The notes: generated by a model from the letters alone, not told the origin. DNA of 64,000 bases from Shewanella sairae (GCF_023283535.1 NZ_JAKILT010000014.1:46424-110423); one strand, 5' to 3'; positions 53,427-63,215 are shown, counted from the stretch's first letter. Numbers and translations are program-made.

Positions 53427-54320
53427 TTAAAGCTTAAGCGCTGTGACTAAGTAATCGATAAAGGCGCGGATCACAGGGCGCATATGCTTACCACCACGAT
53501 AAAGCGCATAGATATCACCGCTAGATTGCTCTGACAGCGAGGGCGCCCACTCTGGTAGACAGTGCACTAATGTGCCATCTTGGATTAAATCATCCATCAT
53601 CCAACTCGACAGCTGTACTATGCCGCCGTGGTGTATTGCTGCCTCTAGTATGGGCGTACCGCCTCTTGAAGTTAAGTTGCCAGTGACAGGCACTTTTTTG
53701 TACAGCTTGCCTTTACGAAAGTGCCAGTAGGTACGTTGTCTGTCTCGGTCAAGTAGCAGACAGTTATGTTGCTGTAGATCTTCTGGTTTTTTGGGAGCGC
53801 CGAATTTTTCGAGGTAATTGGCGCTAGCGCATAGAGAAGTCTGATTCGCCATTAGCATTCTGGCGTGTAGACTCGAGTCTTGTGCATTACCGATACGAAT
53901 GGCGATATCGACATTCTCAGAATGCAAATCGACTAGCTGATTATCGAGATCAATTTCAACTTTCACTTTGGGGTATAGAGCTAAAAATCCCGGTAAAATA
54001 GGGCAGATTTTGACTCGGCCGAAACCCTCAAATACTGAAATTCGTAGTATTCCTTCAGGTTCAGTATCTTTTTCAGACAGTAAGGCTTTGAGATTATCCT
54101 CATCATTAACCAGCTTGCGGGCACCTTCTAGGAATAGCTCACCTGCCTCTGTGAGCGACAATTGCCGAGTACTGCGTTTGAGTAAGGTGGTGTTAAAGTC
54201 CTGTTCTAGGTTGTCAATATTACGGGCAACGCTTGATGGTGCCATATTGAGTACCTCAGCCGCCTTTGAGAAGCTTCCTAGTTCAATTACTTTAATAAAG
54301 ATCCGCATTGCAGTTAACAT
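53427..54320 (-). CDS. LysR-type transcriptional regulator
   Basis: 297 residues: HTH FIKVIELGSFSKAAEVLNMAPSSVARNIDNLE and LysR substrate domain (ILRISVFEGFGRVKICPILPGFL). CrgA-like subgroup. Divergent from the AhpD-like gene (126 bp between starts), which is the likely target. Confidence 0.9.
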   Translation of the reverse strand: MLTAMRIFIKVIELGSFSKAAEVLNMAPSSVARNIDNLEQDFNTTLLKRSTRQLSLTEAGELFLEGARKLVNDEDNLKALLSEKDTEPEGILRISVFEGFGRVKICPILPGFLALYPKVKVEIDLDNQLVDLHSENVDIAIRIGNAQDSSLHARMLMANQTSLCASANYLEKFGAPKKPEDLQQHNCLLLDRDRQRTYWHFRKGKLYKKVPVTGNLTSRGGTPILEAAIHHGGIVQLSSWMMDDLIQDGTLVHCLPEWAPSLSEQSSGDIYALYRGGKHMRPVIRAFIDYLVTALKL

Positions 54321-54445
54321 TTGCCACCTCTTTTTTATTTTTGCGCTATACGCAAAGGTAAAGCAGTTAATGTATGTATTCTAGCTTTTTCTTGTTTGTG
54401 GATAATAGTGTTTGTTCAATTAACTCTTCATTAATAGGCAAAATT

Positions 54446-54949
54446 ATGACTCAAACGATTAAGCACAACCTTACCATTACAGCTGCTCTTGAGGCGTCGC
54501 AGTTAGCAAGTGGTGTAATGGGCTGTATGTTACACACTGAAAATTACGTCAATAGTTGTGGGCTTGACCATACGCTACTTGAACTTATCCGTTACCGTGT
54601 GTCTCTTCTCAATGGCTGTGCTTACTGTATCGATATGCACTTTAAAGAGGCGCTTGCTGCTGGTGAAACCGCCCAACGTATAGTTTCGTTATCTATTTGG
54701 CGAGAGGCACCTTATTACACTGACAAAGAGCGCGTAGTGTTGCATTGGGCGGAAGCGCTAACTAACTTACCTCAAGCGAGTACGGCTTACGAAGAAACCC
54801 GTTTAGTAGAGGCTACAAGTGCACTAACGCAGTATTTTTCAGATAAACAGATCAGTGAACTGACATTAGCGACGATTCAGATAAATGCTTGGAACCGTTT
54901 AGCCAAAACTTTCAACTTTGGCGTTGGTAGCTTTGAAGTCTGCAGTTAA
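54446..54949 (+). CDS. AhpD/carboxymuconolactone decarboxylase-like protein
   Basis: 167 residues from ATG at 54446 (AGG upstream; frame open to 54374). Core LLELIRYRVSLLNGCAYCIDMHFKEA has the CxxC-plus-His motif of AhpD-type proteins, which act as thiol-based peroxidase partners. ERVVLHWAEALTNLP is also typical. Divergent from the LysR gene. Confidence 0.9.
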   Translation: MTQTIKHNLTITAALEASQLASGVMGCMLHTENYVNSCGLDHTLLELIRYRVSLLNGCAYCIDMHFKEALAAGETAQRIVSLSIWREAPYYTDKERVVLHWAEALTNLPQASTAYEETRLVEATSALTQYFSDKQISELTLATIQINAWNRLAKTFNFGVGSFEVCS

Positions 54950-55065
54950 TAGTATCTTGCTTTAATCGTAAAATATTGACTCGATTACCTGGCCTTTCCC
55001 CTGCAATCTTGGATGTTGTTCTATACTGATAAACACCATTATTCAGAATCACGGTTGGAGTTATA

Positions 55066-55278
55066 ATGAGCCATACCTACAAGATTATTGAGCTAACAGG
55101 ATCGTCGCCAATTAGCTCTGATGAAGCGATTAGAAATGCGATTGCAGCAGCGAATGAGTCATTGAAACATCTGAGATGGTTCGAGGTAACTGAAACCCGC
55201 GGTCACCTAGAAGAGGGTATGGTGGCGCACTGGCAGGTAACCATTAAAGTCGGCTTTACCTTAGATTCTAAAGCATAA
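55066..55278 (+). CDS. Dodecin
   Basis: 70 residues of the dodecin family: [37 protein letters not shown] (residues 5-41), [23 protein letters not shown]. Forms a hollow dodecamer that stores flavins and protects against their photochemistry. GGAG ahead of the ATG. Monocistronic. Confidence 0.95.
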   Translation: MSHTYKIIELTGSSPISSDEAIRNAIAAANESLKHLRWFEVTETRGHLEEGMVAHWQVTIKVGFTLDSKA

Positions 55279-55297
55279 GTAATGGCTTGAGTAGAAA

Positions 55298-55328
55298 GTA
55301 GGCGCTAACTTAGTTAGCACCTACTTTT
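55298..55328. terminator. Bidirectional terminator
   Basis: GTAGGCGCTAACT pairs with AGTTAGCACCTAC (one mismatch), then TTTT; between dodecin and queG. Confidence 0.8.
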
Positions 55329-55362
55329 ATTTTAGCTGGCTGATTCTAATCTATCGTTTGCG

Positions 55363-56595
55363 CTAGGCGTCTCGCGGTAGGCCTTTTTCGACACTGCGGA
55401 TCACCCTTTGAGTTTTTCGGTTAACTAGTGCTATCGTTTGTTCATCCTGAGCAATAGCGTCTTGCTTAGCCGCTTGTTCGGCGAGTGCCCAATCAATATG
55501 TTCAATCACCATATCATTGGCTTCATCGCTGAATTTGCGTGCTTTAAGGGCGGTAATAATTGCCTCGCTACAGGGGGCATTACCAAGCGCTACGGCAATG
55601 TTTCTTAACCAACGAGCATGGCCAATGCGGCGGATAGGGCTGCCTTCTGTTAACTTTAAAAACTCTAGCTCAGTCCAAGCAAACAGTTCGAGCAACTGCG
55701 GCTGTTTAAGTGACGCTCTGGTATGAAAGTCATTTTCATCAGTAACTGGTGCTTTGCTGTTAACCGGGCAAACCAGTTGGCAGTCATCACAACCGTAAAT
55801 TCGATTCCCTATCGCTTGCCTAAACTCAAGTGGAATCGCGCCTTGTAGCTCAATTGTCAGGTAAGAGATACAGCGGCTACCGTCAACAATATAAGGTTCT
55901 ACAATCGCGTTGGTTGGGCAAGATTTAATGCAGGCGACACAGGTTTTGCAGCCCTCAGTTACAGGAATATCGACCGGCAGTGGTAAATCGATAAGCAGCT
56001 CACCTAAAAAGAACCAACTACCGACTTCTTCACTGAGTAATAAGCTGTGCTTTCCGGTCCAGCCAAGGCCGGCTTTATCAGCAAGTGGTCGCTCTAAAAT
56101 GGGAGCTGAATCGACAAAAGGGCGTGAGTTTGGCTTAGTTATACCTAGGTTTTTTAGCTCAGCTTCAATTCGGTCACCGAGCTTTTTAAGGCGATTACGG
56201 ATCATCTTGTGGTAATCACGGCCGCCAGCATAGCGAGAGATATAGCCTAGATTGGGATCTTTAAGGTTAAAGGCAAAGCCTGCTTCTGGTGGTAGGTAGT
56301 TCATCCGCGCTGAAATCACCCGTTTAGTGCCGGGGTGCAACTCGTGTGGGCGGGCACGCATCATGCCGTGATTAGCCATATAGCCCATTTCGCCATGATA
56401 GCCTTTGTCTAACCAAGCCTGTAACTTTGGTTCTTCTGCTGTGAGATCGGTATCGCAAATACCGATTTGCGCAAAGCCTAACTCCTTACCCCAAATTTTA
56501 ATGTTCACAGCTAACTCGCCAAGCTGGGCTGGCGTTAAAGAGTGAAGCGGGGCAAGTTGAGTTGATGGTGTCGGTTGTGCAGTTGAGTCAGACAT
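55363..56595 (-). CDS. queG: Epoxyqueuosine reductase QueG
   Basis: 410 residues. N-terminal cobalamin-binding region (IGICDTDLTAEEPKLQAWL, YHGEMGYMANHG), then SRYAGGRDYHKMIRNRLKKLG, two [4Fe-4S] motifs CKTCVACIKSCPTNA and CDDCQLVCPVN, and a C-terminal HEAT-like region. It reduces epoxyqueuosine to queuosine in tRNA. The C-terminus is slightly longer than E. coli QueG. Monocistronic. Confidence 0.96.
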   Translation of the reverse strand: MSDSTAQPTPSTQLAPLHSLTPAQLGELAVNIKIWGKELGFAQIGICDTDLTAEEPKLQAWLDKGYHGEMGYMANHGMMRARPHELHPGTKRVISARMNYLPPEAGFAFNLKDPNLGYISRYAGGRDYHKMIRNRLKKLGDRIEAELKNLGITKPNSRPFVDSAPILERPLADKAGLGWTGKHSLLLSEEVGSWFFLGELLIDLPLPVDIPVTEGCKTCVACIKSCPTNAIVEPYIVDGSRCISYLTIELQGAIPLEFRQAIGNRIYGCDDCQLVCPVNSKAPVTDENDFHTRASLKQPQLLELFAWTELEFLKLTEGSPIRRIGHARWLRNIAVALGNAPCSEAIITALKARKFSDEANDMVIEHIDWALAEQAAKQDAIAQDEQTIALVNRKTQRVIRSVEKGLPRDA

Positions 56596-56723
56596 AGATC
56601 TATTTACGGCTTGGATTAACCGTTAATGATAGCAGTTATTGGGCGGTTATAGGTATAGCGGTGGACTCATTGTTGGCAAAATCGAAAGGATGCATTGCGC
56701 AGAACACTGGATACAGAAGGAGG

Positions 56724-56755
56724 AGCAACACCGACAAGATTGCGACGGTGTTGCT
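56724..56755. repeat. Ten-bp perfect inverted repeat downstream of the GGDEF gene
   Basis: AGCAACACCG (56724-56733) and CGGTGTTGCT (56746-56755) with a 12-base loop, without a T run. Possibly a transcript-end stabiliser for the minus-strand TPR-GGDEF gene. Confidence 0.5.
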
Positions 56756-56770
56756 GATACTGACTTGGTG

Positions 56771-58660
56771 TTAGTTAGCCATTCTAGCTTGATTGCGACC
56801 TTCATGCTTGGCACTGTATAGCGCTTCATCAGCGCTTTTTAATATTGTATGTAACTCGTCTCCATCATCACCTAAGCAGGCAACACCAGCGCTAATGGTT
56901 AAGCTAAAGCCGCAGGGGAAGGAACTGAAATTAGCTTCTGCCACTTGCTGAACTAAATTACAGGCAATTTTATAGGCTTGCGGCTTATCTATATTGGGTA
57001 AGATAACCAGAAATTCTTCACCGCCAACACGCGCAGAAATATGCTCCGCTGCTAATGTTTTACGGCAGGTCTTAGCCAATAACTTTAATGCCATATCGCC
57101 CACTTCGTGACCGTAAGTGTCGTTCACTATTTTGAAATTATCTGCATCAAAAGCGATGACTGATAATGGCATATCACAGCGTTTTGCTGCTTGTAGGCAC
57201 TCATCTGCATGATTATAAATGTAACGCCGGTTAGGTAACTGAGTCAGGTCATCAGTGAGTGCAAGAGCCGATAATAGTTTGTTTTTCTGGTTCTGTTTAT
57301 AAGCAAATGCAGACAAAATAATTGTTATCAAACCACCAAGCACAATGATGATCCATTGCTGAAATTTATTCTGTTCAAGCATGGCTAGCTCGATTTCTCT
57401 GAGCTGCTGGTTCTCTATCAAATGTCGGTTTTCTTGCTCTACTTGTTCGGTATTAAAGCGTGTACGCATTTCAGTGGTATAGCTTGATAGTAGCTTGTCA
57501 TCGAGCTTTAAATGCAGTTTTATATATTCGCTTTGGGCGAGGTAGGCTTGTTGCCAGTTGCCTTGATTGAGATATACCTGACTTTCAACTTGTTGTACCT
57601 GGGCTAGAGCGCTGGTATTTTTGTTGCGCTCAAATGCTGTGCGTGCAAGTGCGAGGCTTTCATGGGCTTGTTCAAGCTTATTTTCAGCCAGATAGACTTG
57701 GGCGAAAAAAAGCTGCATATAGCTATAAAAGCCTTCATCGCTTGATTGAATATAAGGCACAGCGAGGGTTAAATATTTTTTAGCGCTTTCAATCTCATTT
57801 AACTTGATTAAAGTGCCAGCCATATTGACCCCAACGCCTGAACGCAATAAGTCATCACCTTTAGATTGCCAGTAGGCATAGCCTTTTTCGAACAGCTCCT
57901 TAGCGCGCTCTAGGTTGCCTAATTCCTCTTCTGCTATCGCCATAGAGACCACCATGGTGGTAGCGGCATTATAGTTTTTGCTTTTCTTTTTTAGTTCTTC
58001 AAGTTGCTTAAAGTAACGAATAGCACTTTTTTGATCGCCAAAGCGGCGGTATGCCTTAGCGATTTCGTACAGGTTGATTTCAACGTAAATGGATAATTTG
58101 AGGTTTTTATATAAAGACTTTGCAGTAATGAGATCTTCTAGTGCTTGGGTAAAGTTGCCTTGAAAAGAGTATAAATAGCCGCGCATACCACGGATGTCGG
58201 CAATCAAGCGCAGATCTTCTAATGCATAAGCTTTTTTGAGCAGCTTATTATAGCCTTTCAAGGCTGTTTCTACATCACCTGTGCGTTCAGTGTACCAAGT
58301 TTGGCATAGTTGTAAGCCAAGTTTGTGGTTTGGGTAGTTAGCCAGTTCTGGATTGGTAAGCGCGTGCTTTACAAAGCTGAGGGCTTTTGTGAGTTGCCCT
58401 TGTTCGTAAATATCAAAGGACCAACAGCGGGCACGGCTTAAGCGCATCTGTCTTTCTATATCCGCTTTCGTAATCAAGTTATCTAACTGAGAAAGGTAAT
58501 CGCGATACACTTGGTAGTCATAAATAGCATCTCCACGTTCAATTTGGGTAAAGATAGCATCCGCTTCTTGGTTAACTATAGAGTTAGCATAGCCTAGTGA
58601 ACTCATTGAAAATAAGCAGAGGAAAACAATTGCTTTGATAGGGCAAAACGACTTGGTCAT
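56771..58660 (-). CDS. TPR-GGDEF protein, paralogue A
   Basis: 629 residues: signal peptide to about 25, TPR repeats (about 35-400; ALKGYNKLLKKAYALEDLRL, SAIRYFKQLEE), coiled coil (about 405-440), one membrane helix (WIIIVLGGLITIILSAFAY), GGDEF domain from LTDDLTQLPNRR with RVGGEEF (Gly546). The usual RxxD inhibition site is absent (AAEH instead). Probable diguanylate cyclase with a periplasmic sensor domain. Very similar along its whole length to the neighbour at 58935-60821, so the two arose by tandem duplication. Confidence 0.9.
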   Translation of the reverse strand: MTKSFCPIKAIVFLCLFSMSSLGYANSIVNQEADAIFTQIERGDAIYDYQVYRDYLSQLDNLITKADIERQMRLSRARCWSFDIYEQGQLTKALSFVKHALTNPELANYPNHKLGLQLCQTWYTERTGDVETALKGYNKLLKKAYALEDLRLIADIRGMRGYLYSFQGNFTQALEDLITAKSLYKNLKLSIYVEINLYEIAKAYRRFGDQKSAIRYFKQLEELKKKSKNYNAATTMVVSMAIAEEELGNLERAKELFEKGYAYWQSKGDDLLRSGVGVNMAGTLIKLNEIESAKKYLTLAVPYIQSSDEGFYSYMQLFFAQVYLAENKLEQAHESLALARTAFERNKNTSALAQVQQVESQVYLNQGNWQQAYLAQSEYIKLHLKLDDKLLSSYTTEMRTRFNTEQVEQENRHLIENQQLREIELAMLEQNKFQQWIIIVLGGLITIILSAFAYKQNQKNKLLSALALTDDLTQLPNRRYIYNHADECLQAAKRCDMPLSVIAFDADNFKIVNDTYGHEVGDMALKLLAKTCRKTLAAEHISARVGGEEFLVILPNIDKPQAYKIACNLVQQVAEANFSSFPCGFSLTISAGVACLGDDGDELHTILKSADEALYSAKHEGRNQARMAN

Positions 58661-58852
58661 TGTTCTGTTTCTTGGTAGTCATTTATTGATGATTGTGCGT
58701 TGAGCATACACTAGATAATGTGAAATACGGTTGCTTTTTTGTGGTTTTTTCAACAATAAATACAGTTATTGATGTTTTATTTCTGTTGGTTTTGCGCTAG
58801 GGGATTTTAAACGGATTATTCGTTTTAAAAGTAGTCTATGCTGGCTGAAAAT

Positions 58853-58883
58853 AAGATATCTAAATTGCTTTTTTAGATATCTT
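58853..58883 (-). terminator. Hairpin between the two TPR-GGDEF paralogues
   Basis: AAGATATCTAAA pairs with TTTAGATATCTT over a 7-base loop. It lies after the upstream paralogue on the minus strand; the T-rich trailer is weak. Confidence 0.55.
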
Positions 58884-58934
58884 GTTGCTGAATATTTATG
58901 CTTGGCAAAATAACTGGTTGCTTAAAAAGAGCTG

Positions 58935-60821
58935 TTACAGCATGCGGCTTTGATCTCGGCCTTCTTTTTTAGCGAGGTAAAGCGCGTCATCGGCTCTTTT
59001 AAGCAGTTGGGACAGCTTTTCGTCAGTGCGAGTAATACATGCAACACCAGCACTGATAGTGATTGAAAATTGCTGAGGGTAGTTTGATAAGTCGGCGGTG
59101 CGAACTTTATTTACCAAGTTTTGTGCAATTTCAAAGGCGTTATCTTTATCTGTATTTGGCAAGAGTATTAAAAACTCTTCACCACCTGTGCGCGCAGCTT
59201 CGTATTTGCTCCCGAGTACGCTTCGACAAATATTTGCCAACAGTTTTAAACTGTCATCACCGACTTCATGACCAAAGTTATCATTTATTTGCTTGAAGTA
59301 ATCGGCATCAAATGTGATGACGGATAGCGGGGTTTGCTGCTTCATGGCTTGTTCAAATTGCTCTTCCGCTTTGCGGTAAATATCGCGGCGGTTAGGCAGT
59401 TGCGTTAAATCATCGGTCAAGGCGAGTGCCGATAGAAGCTTATTCTTTTGCTTTTGCTTGTAAGCAAAAACAGAAATGATAATGGTGATTAAACCGCCGA
59501 GCAAAATAATGATCCACTGTTGCAGCTTGTTTTGTTCCAAGATGGCAAGCTCTATTTCCCTGAGCTGCTGGTTTTTCATTAAGTGGCGGTTTTCTTCTTC
59601 CATTTGATCTGCATTAAAGCGCGTGCGCATTTCTGTGGTATAGGTTGACAGTAATTGAGTATCGAGCTCATTGTGCTGTTGAACATATGCATTGAGGGAC
59701 TCATAAGCTTGTTGCCAATCGCCTTGTTGAACAAAAACATCGCTTTTTATTTTTAGCTGCTCAGCAAGACCTTTCATGTTCTTGACGCGGACAAATGCAT
59801 TTTGCGCCAGCGATAGGCTTTCAAGTGCTTGTTCAAACTGGCCTTCAGCAAGGTAAGTTTGCCCATAAAATAGGTGCATAAAACCATAAAAGGCTTCATC
59901 ACTGGCCTGAATAAAGGGTTTTGCTAAATCGAGATATTGCTTAGCTTGTTCCAGCTCGCCGAGTTGTATTAAGGTTCTTGCTATATTAACCCCGACGGTC
60001 GCTTGCGCTACCTCATTGCCTTTGGTACGCCAGTATTGGTAGCTTTTTTCAAAGCGAGACTTGGCTTCATTAAGATTGCCTAGTTCTTCCTCTGCAATGG
60101 CAATGGATGTAGATATATTTGTTGCTGCGTCAAAGTGGTTGTTTTTCAGTCGATCCATTTCCAACTGTTTAAAATAGCGAATGGCACTTTTTTGGTCGCC
60201 AAAACGGCGATAAGAGTTGGCGATTTCATATAAATTGAGTCTTGCCCAGTCCGACAGGTTAAGATTTTGATAAAGTGATTTAGCGCTGATGAGATCTTCA
60301 AGTGCTAAGGTGAAATTGCCTTGATAAGAATGTAAGTAGCCACGGATAGAACGGGCATCGGCAACGAGGCGTAAATCTTCTAATGCATAGGCATCATTAA
60401 TGGCCTTATTGTAGCCTTTAAGAGCGAGGTCTACGTCACCATCTTGTTCGGTATAGAAGCTTTGGCATAAGGCTAAATCGAGTTTATGGCTCGGATATTG
60501 AGAAAGAAGCGGGTGAGTTAATGCATGCTCGACAAATGTCAGAGCCTTATCGACTTCACCTTCTTTAAAGATATCAAATGACCAACAGCGTGCACGGGCT
60601 TTTCTTAACTGACGCCAAGTATCATTTTCAGCGACAACGCTATCTAACTCATCGATAAGTGCCAGATATCGTTCATGCTCATTAATCGCGATGCCGTTGT
60701 CAATTAAGCTAAATATTTCATCCGCTCTTTGAGTATTGTCTGAATTTGCCAAGGGTAAACCACTGACTAAAAGTAAGTTTGCTATTAGTAAGGTCTTTAA
60801 CAGTAAAAATGGCTTGGGCAT
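58935..60821 (-). CDS. TPR-GGDEF protein, paralogue B
   Basis: 628 residues with the same plan as paralogue A: signal peptide, TPR array, coiled coil, single helix (WIIILLGGLITIIISVFAY), GGDEF domain with RTGGEEF (Gly546). Many segments are identical (NQQLREIELA, LLSALALTDDLTQLPNRR). No RxxD inhibition site (GSKY). Transcribed in the same direction with 274 bp between, so each may have its own promoter. Signal unknown. Confidence 0.9.
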   Translation of the reverse strand: MPKPFLLLKTLLIANLLLVSGLPLANSDNTQRADEIFSLIDNGIAINEHERYLALIDELDSVVAENDTWRQLRKARARCWSFDIFKEGEVDKALTFVEHALTHPLLSQYPSHKLDLALCQSFYTEQDGDVDLALKGYNKAINDAYALEDLRLVADARSIRGYLHSYQGNFTLALEDLISAKSLYQNLNLSDWARLNLYEIANSYRRFGDQKSAIRYFKQLEMDRLKNNHFDAATNISTSIAIAEEELGNLNEAKSRFEKSYQYWRTKGNEVAQATVGVNIARTLIQLGELEQAKQYLDLAKPFIQASDEAFYGFMHLFYGQTYLAEGQFEQALESLSLAQNAFVRVKNMKGLAEQLKIKSDVFVQQGDWQQAYESLNAYVQQHNELDTQLLSTYTTEMRTRFNADQMEEENRHLMKNQQLREIELAILEQNKLQQWIIILLGGLITIIISVFAYKQKQKNKLLSALALTDDLTQLPNRRDIYRKAEEQFEQAMKQQTPLSVITFDADYFKQINDNFGHEVGDDSLKLLANICRSVLGSKYEAARTGGEEFLILLPNTDKDNAFEIAQNLVNKVRTADLSNYPQQFSITISAGVACITRTDEKLSQLLKRADDALYLAKKEGRDQSRML

Positions 60822-61008
60822 TTAGCGTCGGCTTAGTATTGAAGTCGTTGATATCTATGGCTAAGCATACACTAAAACATAAATAATGAGACGCTTTTTT
60901 GATGCATTGATAATGTAAATAAAAGTCTTTGCAGACAAGTCTTTTGCATTTGCCCTAAGGTGCCTGTATAACAACCGCCTTTAATGGATAACGGCTAAGG
61001 TTATTATC

Positions 61009-61533
61009 ATGAAAAAGCTGTTTGCTTGTGTGCTGGCGCTAACAAGTTGCAACACATTTGCTGCATCTGATTTAGAAAAGTCCGGTGATATTTTACACTT
61101 ACTTATTCCTGTAGCAGCCTTAGGTGGCAGCTTGATTTATGAAGAGGATTACCAAGGTGCGTGGCAGCTGGCTAAAACTGGCGTTGTGTCGCGCATAGTG
61201 GTCGAAGGCCTTAAATACAGCATAGATAAAGACAGGCCCGATGGCTCGGGTAATGATTCGTTTCCGTCAGGCCATACCGCTGATAGTTTTGCCGCAGCCA
61301 CTTTTGTGCAGCAACGTTATGGTTGGCAGTGGGCGATACCTGCCTATATTGGCGCAGCTTATGTGGGTTATACCCGGGTTGAAAGCGACAAACATCATGT
61401 TGAAGATGTACTAGCCGGTGCTGCCATTGGGGTGTTATCAGGGTTATACTTTACCGACCCGTACCAAGGCATCAACATTACGCCAATAGTGGGTAACGGT
61501 AATTACGGTTTATATATTAGCGGTACGTTTTAG
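61009..61533 (+). CDS. PAP2-family phosphatase
   Basis: 174 residues. Signal peptide MKKLFACVLALTSCNTFAA; phosphatase motifs KYSIDKDRPDGS, FPSGHTADSFAAA and YTRVESDKHHVEDVLAG (KxxxxxxRP, PSGH, SRx5HxxxD types). Probably removes phosphate from lipid or polyprenyl phosphates in the periplasm. Shorter than multi-helix PAP2 proteins, with moderately hydrophobic segments only. Confidence 0.9.
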   Translation: MKKLFACVLALTSCNTFAASDLEKSGDILHLLIPVAALGGSLIYEEDYQGAWQLAKTGVVSRIVVEGLKYSIDKDRPDGSGNDSFPSGHTADSFAAATFVQQRYGWQWAIPAYIGAAYVGYTRVESDKHHVEDVLAGAAIGVLSGLYFTDPYQGINITPIVGNGNYGLYISGTF

Positions 61534-61573
61534 CGCTAGTTGAGTTTAATCATACAGATTTAGAGAGAAAGAG

Positions 61574-62011
61574 ATGTCAGAAGTTACTCCTGCTTACAAA
61601 GAGCGCGCCGAGCAAGTTGCATTAAATGTTTGCAACACCGTAATGCCGATGAACGACATTCCTGAAGGTTTGTTCGAAGCCTACGCAAACCTTTGCAATG
61701 AACTTATTGAAGATAAAGATTCAAAATTCAGCGCGGGTTGGGATGCGCTACCTGCAAGTGCAAAGGGTCTTTTACCAAGAGAAGACTTCCACGGTTTCTA
61801 CATTGCTAACGCATGGTTCCAGTTAAGCCGCGTTGCGCAAGATATTGCTGATATGGCAGAGACCGACGATGAAATCGCCGAGAAAGAATACAATGGTATT
61901 TTCACTCGTCTAGCTGATGCTTCGCTTAAAGAAAGTGTACGTAAGTTGAAGAAAGCGCGAACTGACCGTTCGATGCTTAACAGCATTAAGGCAGTGATTG
62001 CTGGCAAATAG
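61574..62011 (+). CDS. Conserved hypothetical protein
   Basis: 145 residues, AGAGAAAGAG before the ATG. All-helical, acidic, no signal peptide (AEQVALNVCNTVMPMNDIPEGLFEAYANLCNELIE, residues 12-46), ending with a basic helix (VRKLKKARTDRSMLNSIKAV). Not recognised. It is 40 bp downstream of the PAP2 gene and may be co-transcribed. Confidence 0.75.
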   Translation: MSEVTPAYKERAEQVALNVCNTVMPMNDIPEGLFEAYANLCNELIEDKDSKFSAGWDALPASAKGLLPREDFHGFYIANAWFQLSRVAQDIADMAETDDEIAEKEYNGIFTRLADASLKESVRKLKKARTDRSMLNSIKAVIAGK

Positions 62012-62073
62012 TGTAATTTAACTTTTTGCTAAAAAGCTTGATCACAAAGGATAATTCAAAAAGGCTATTTCAA

Positions 62074-62106
62074 GAGGCTATGGGAGTTTTCCCGTAGCCT
62101 TTTTTG
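62074..62106 (+). terminator. Terminator
   Basis: GGCTATGGG pairs imperfectly with CCCGTAGCC, followed by TTTTTT. Confidence 0.8.
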
Positions 62107-62545
62107 TTGGGTTTTTATTGGTGTTAGTTGATAACGCAACTTTCTATCTGCGCATGGAGCGTGGCAATGTAAAGTTATTTAAGCACTGCTTGAAATCAAC
62201 CATTAGTGGATCTAATTGCCTGCGGCAGGCGTATGTGCAGATACTTCTGAGGTTCGCCGCAAGCACATCGGACCTCCAAGGATGGAGGAAATGCCAAATT
62301 CTGTATGGAACAGAATTGGCCATGTGGGCTCAACGAAAACAAACAACATCCATGTTTAAAAGCCAGTTCGGCATCCTGCCTCTCGTTCGATAGCTTGATA
62401 ACTTCGTTATCTCTCACCAGATCATGGACGGTCACAGCCGCATCTGCACAAGGTTAGACAAGCATTACTCTGAGGATTCGGAGCTATAATCATAATGCAG
62501 AACATTATATGTTGGTTATTCGCTCCGACCCTTTTGTGCTAGCTT
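62107..62545. repeat. Hairpin-rich, gene-free distal end of the integron array
   Basis: No convincing gene. Short inverted repeats: CCTCCA-AGGA-TGGAGG (62273-62288), AATTCTGT-ATGGA-ACAGAATT (62297-62317), GATAAC-TTC-GTTATC (near 62395-62409). Between 62453 and 62552 nested arms ACAAGC/GCTTGT and TCGGAGC/GCTCCGA form a 100-bp attC-like palindrome whose core boxes are poor, so it may be a decayed attC. Confidence 0.45.
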
Positions 62546-62601
62546 GTTCAACACTTGGGGTAAGGACGCGGCTGCGCGCGGCCTATCCTTATTGGTTATA
62601 T
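62546..62601 (-). repeat. attC recombination site of the FAH cassette
   Basis: On the minus strand: ATATAAC (R''), TAAGGAT arm, central GC-rich loop, GTCCTTA arm, and GTTGAAC (R', fits GTTRRRY). 56 bp, typical of short attC sites. It starts 2 bp after the FAH stop codon. Confidence 0.65.
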
Positions 62602-62603
62602 TT

Positions 62604-63215
62604 TTATTGTGCTACCCATGACTTTTCAATTATTAGATTTTCACGGCAAAAGATTTTAGCCGTAAATATCTCACCTGAATTTATTGCACCAACTCCCTTT
62701 GGGGTACCTGTCATGATTATGTCACCATCTTCAAGTGTCATAAAACTTTGAACTTCTTCTACTAAAGCTTCTGGTTTATGTATCATAAGATCATGATTAG
62801 CAAACTGTTTAATCTCCTCATTGACATACAATTCCATTTTATAATTCTGTATATCATCTTCGCATTTTACAAACTCACTAAATACGGCTGATTTATCAAA
62901 GGATTTTGCACGCTCCCACGGTAATCCTTTTGATTTTAGCGTTGCTTGAAGGTTTCTTTTTGTAAGATCCAAGCCAAAGCCAACACCAGAAATTTCACCG
63001 TTTTTAATTAATAAACAAATTTCACCTTCGTAATGGATTTCATCAGTTTTACTTGTTTCAATGTTATTTGATATTGATGAATTTGGTTTAATAAAAATTA
63101 CTGGCTCTGAAGGCGTTTCATTATTTAGTTCTTTTATGTGTTCAACATAATTTCTTCCAATGCACACTACTTTTGTTGGTTTAACCTCAGTTTCATTTAA
63201 CTTCACATACTTCAT
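62604..63215 (-). CDS. Fumarylacetoacetate hydrolase-family protein in an integron cassette
   Basis: 203 residues. FAH fold motifs: VVCIGRNYVEHIKELNNETPSEPVIFIKPNSS (residues 16-47), IHYEGEICLLI (metal Glu), GFGLDLTKRNLQ, SFDKSAVFSEFV, and DGDIIMTGTPKGVGAI. Such enzymes cleave or decarboxylate acylpyruvates. The gene is visibly more AT-rich than the chromosome genes to its left, has GAGG before its ATG and an attC immediately after its stop, so it is a mobile gene cassette. Confidence 0.88.
   Translation of the reverse strand: MKYVKLNETEVKPTKVVCIGRNYVEHIKELNNETPSEPVIFIKPNSSISNNIETSKTDEIHYEGEICLLIKNGEISGVGFGLDLTKRNLQATLKSKGLPWERAKSFDKSAVFSEFVKCEDDIQNYKMELYVNEEIKQFANHDLMIHKPEALVEEVQSFMTLEDGDIIMTGTPKGVGAINSGEIFTAKIFCRENLIIEKSWVAQ

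Noticed and set aside
62118..62435. Open frames on both strands (91 and 79 codons) in the gap left of the FAH cassette
   Set aside because: They overlap each other, contain several inverted repeats and show no domain or ribosome site; the region looks non-coding.
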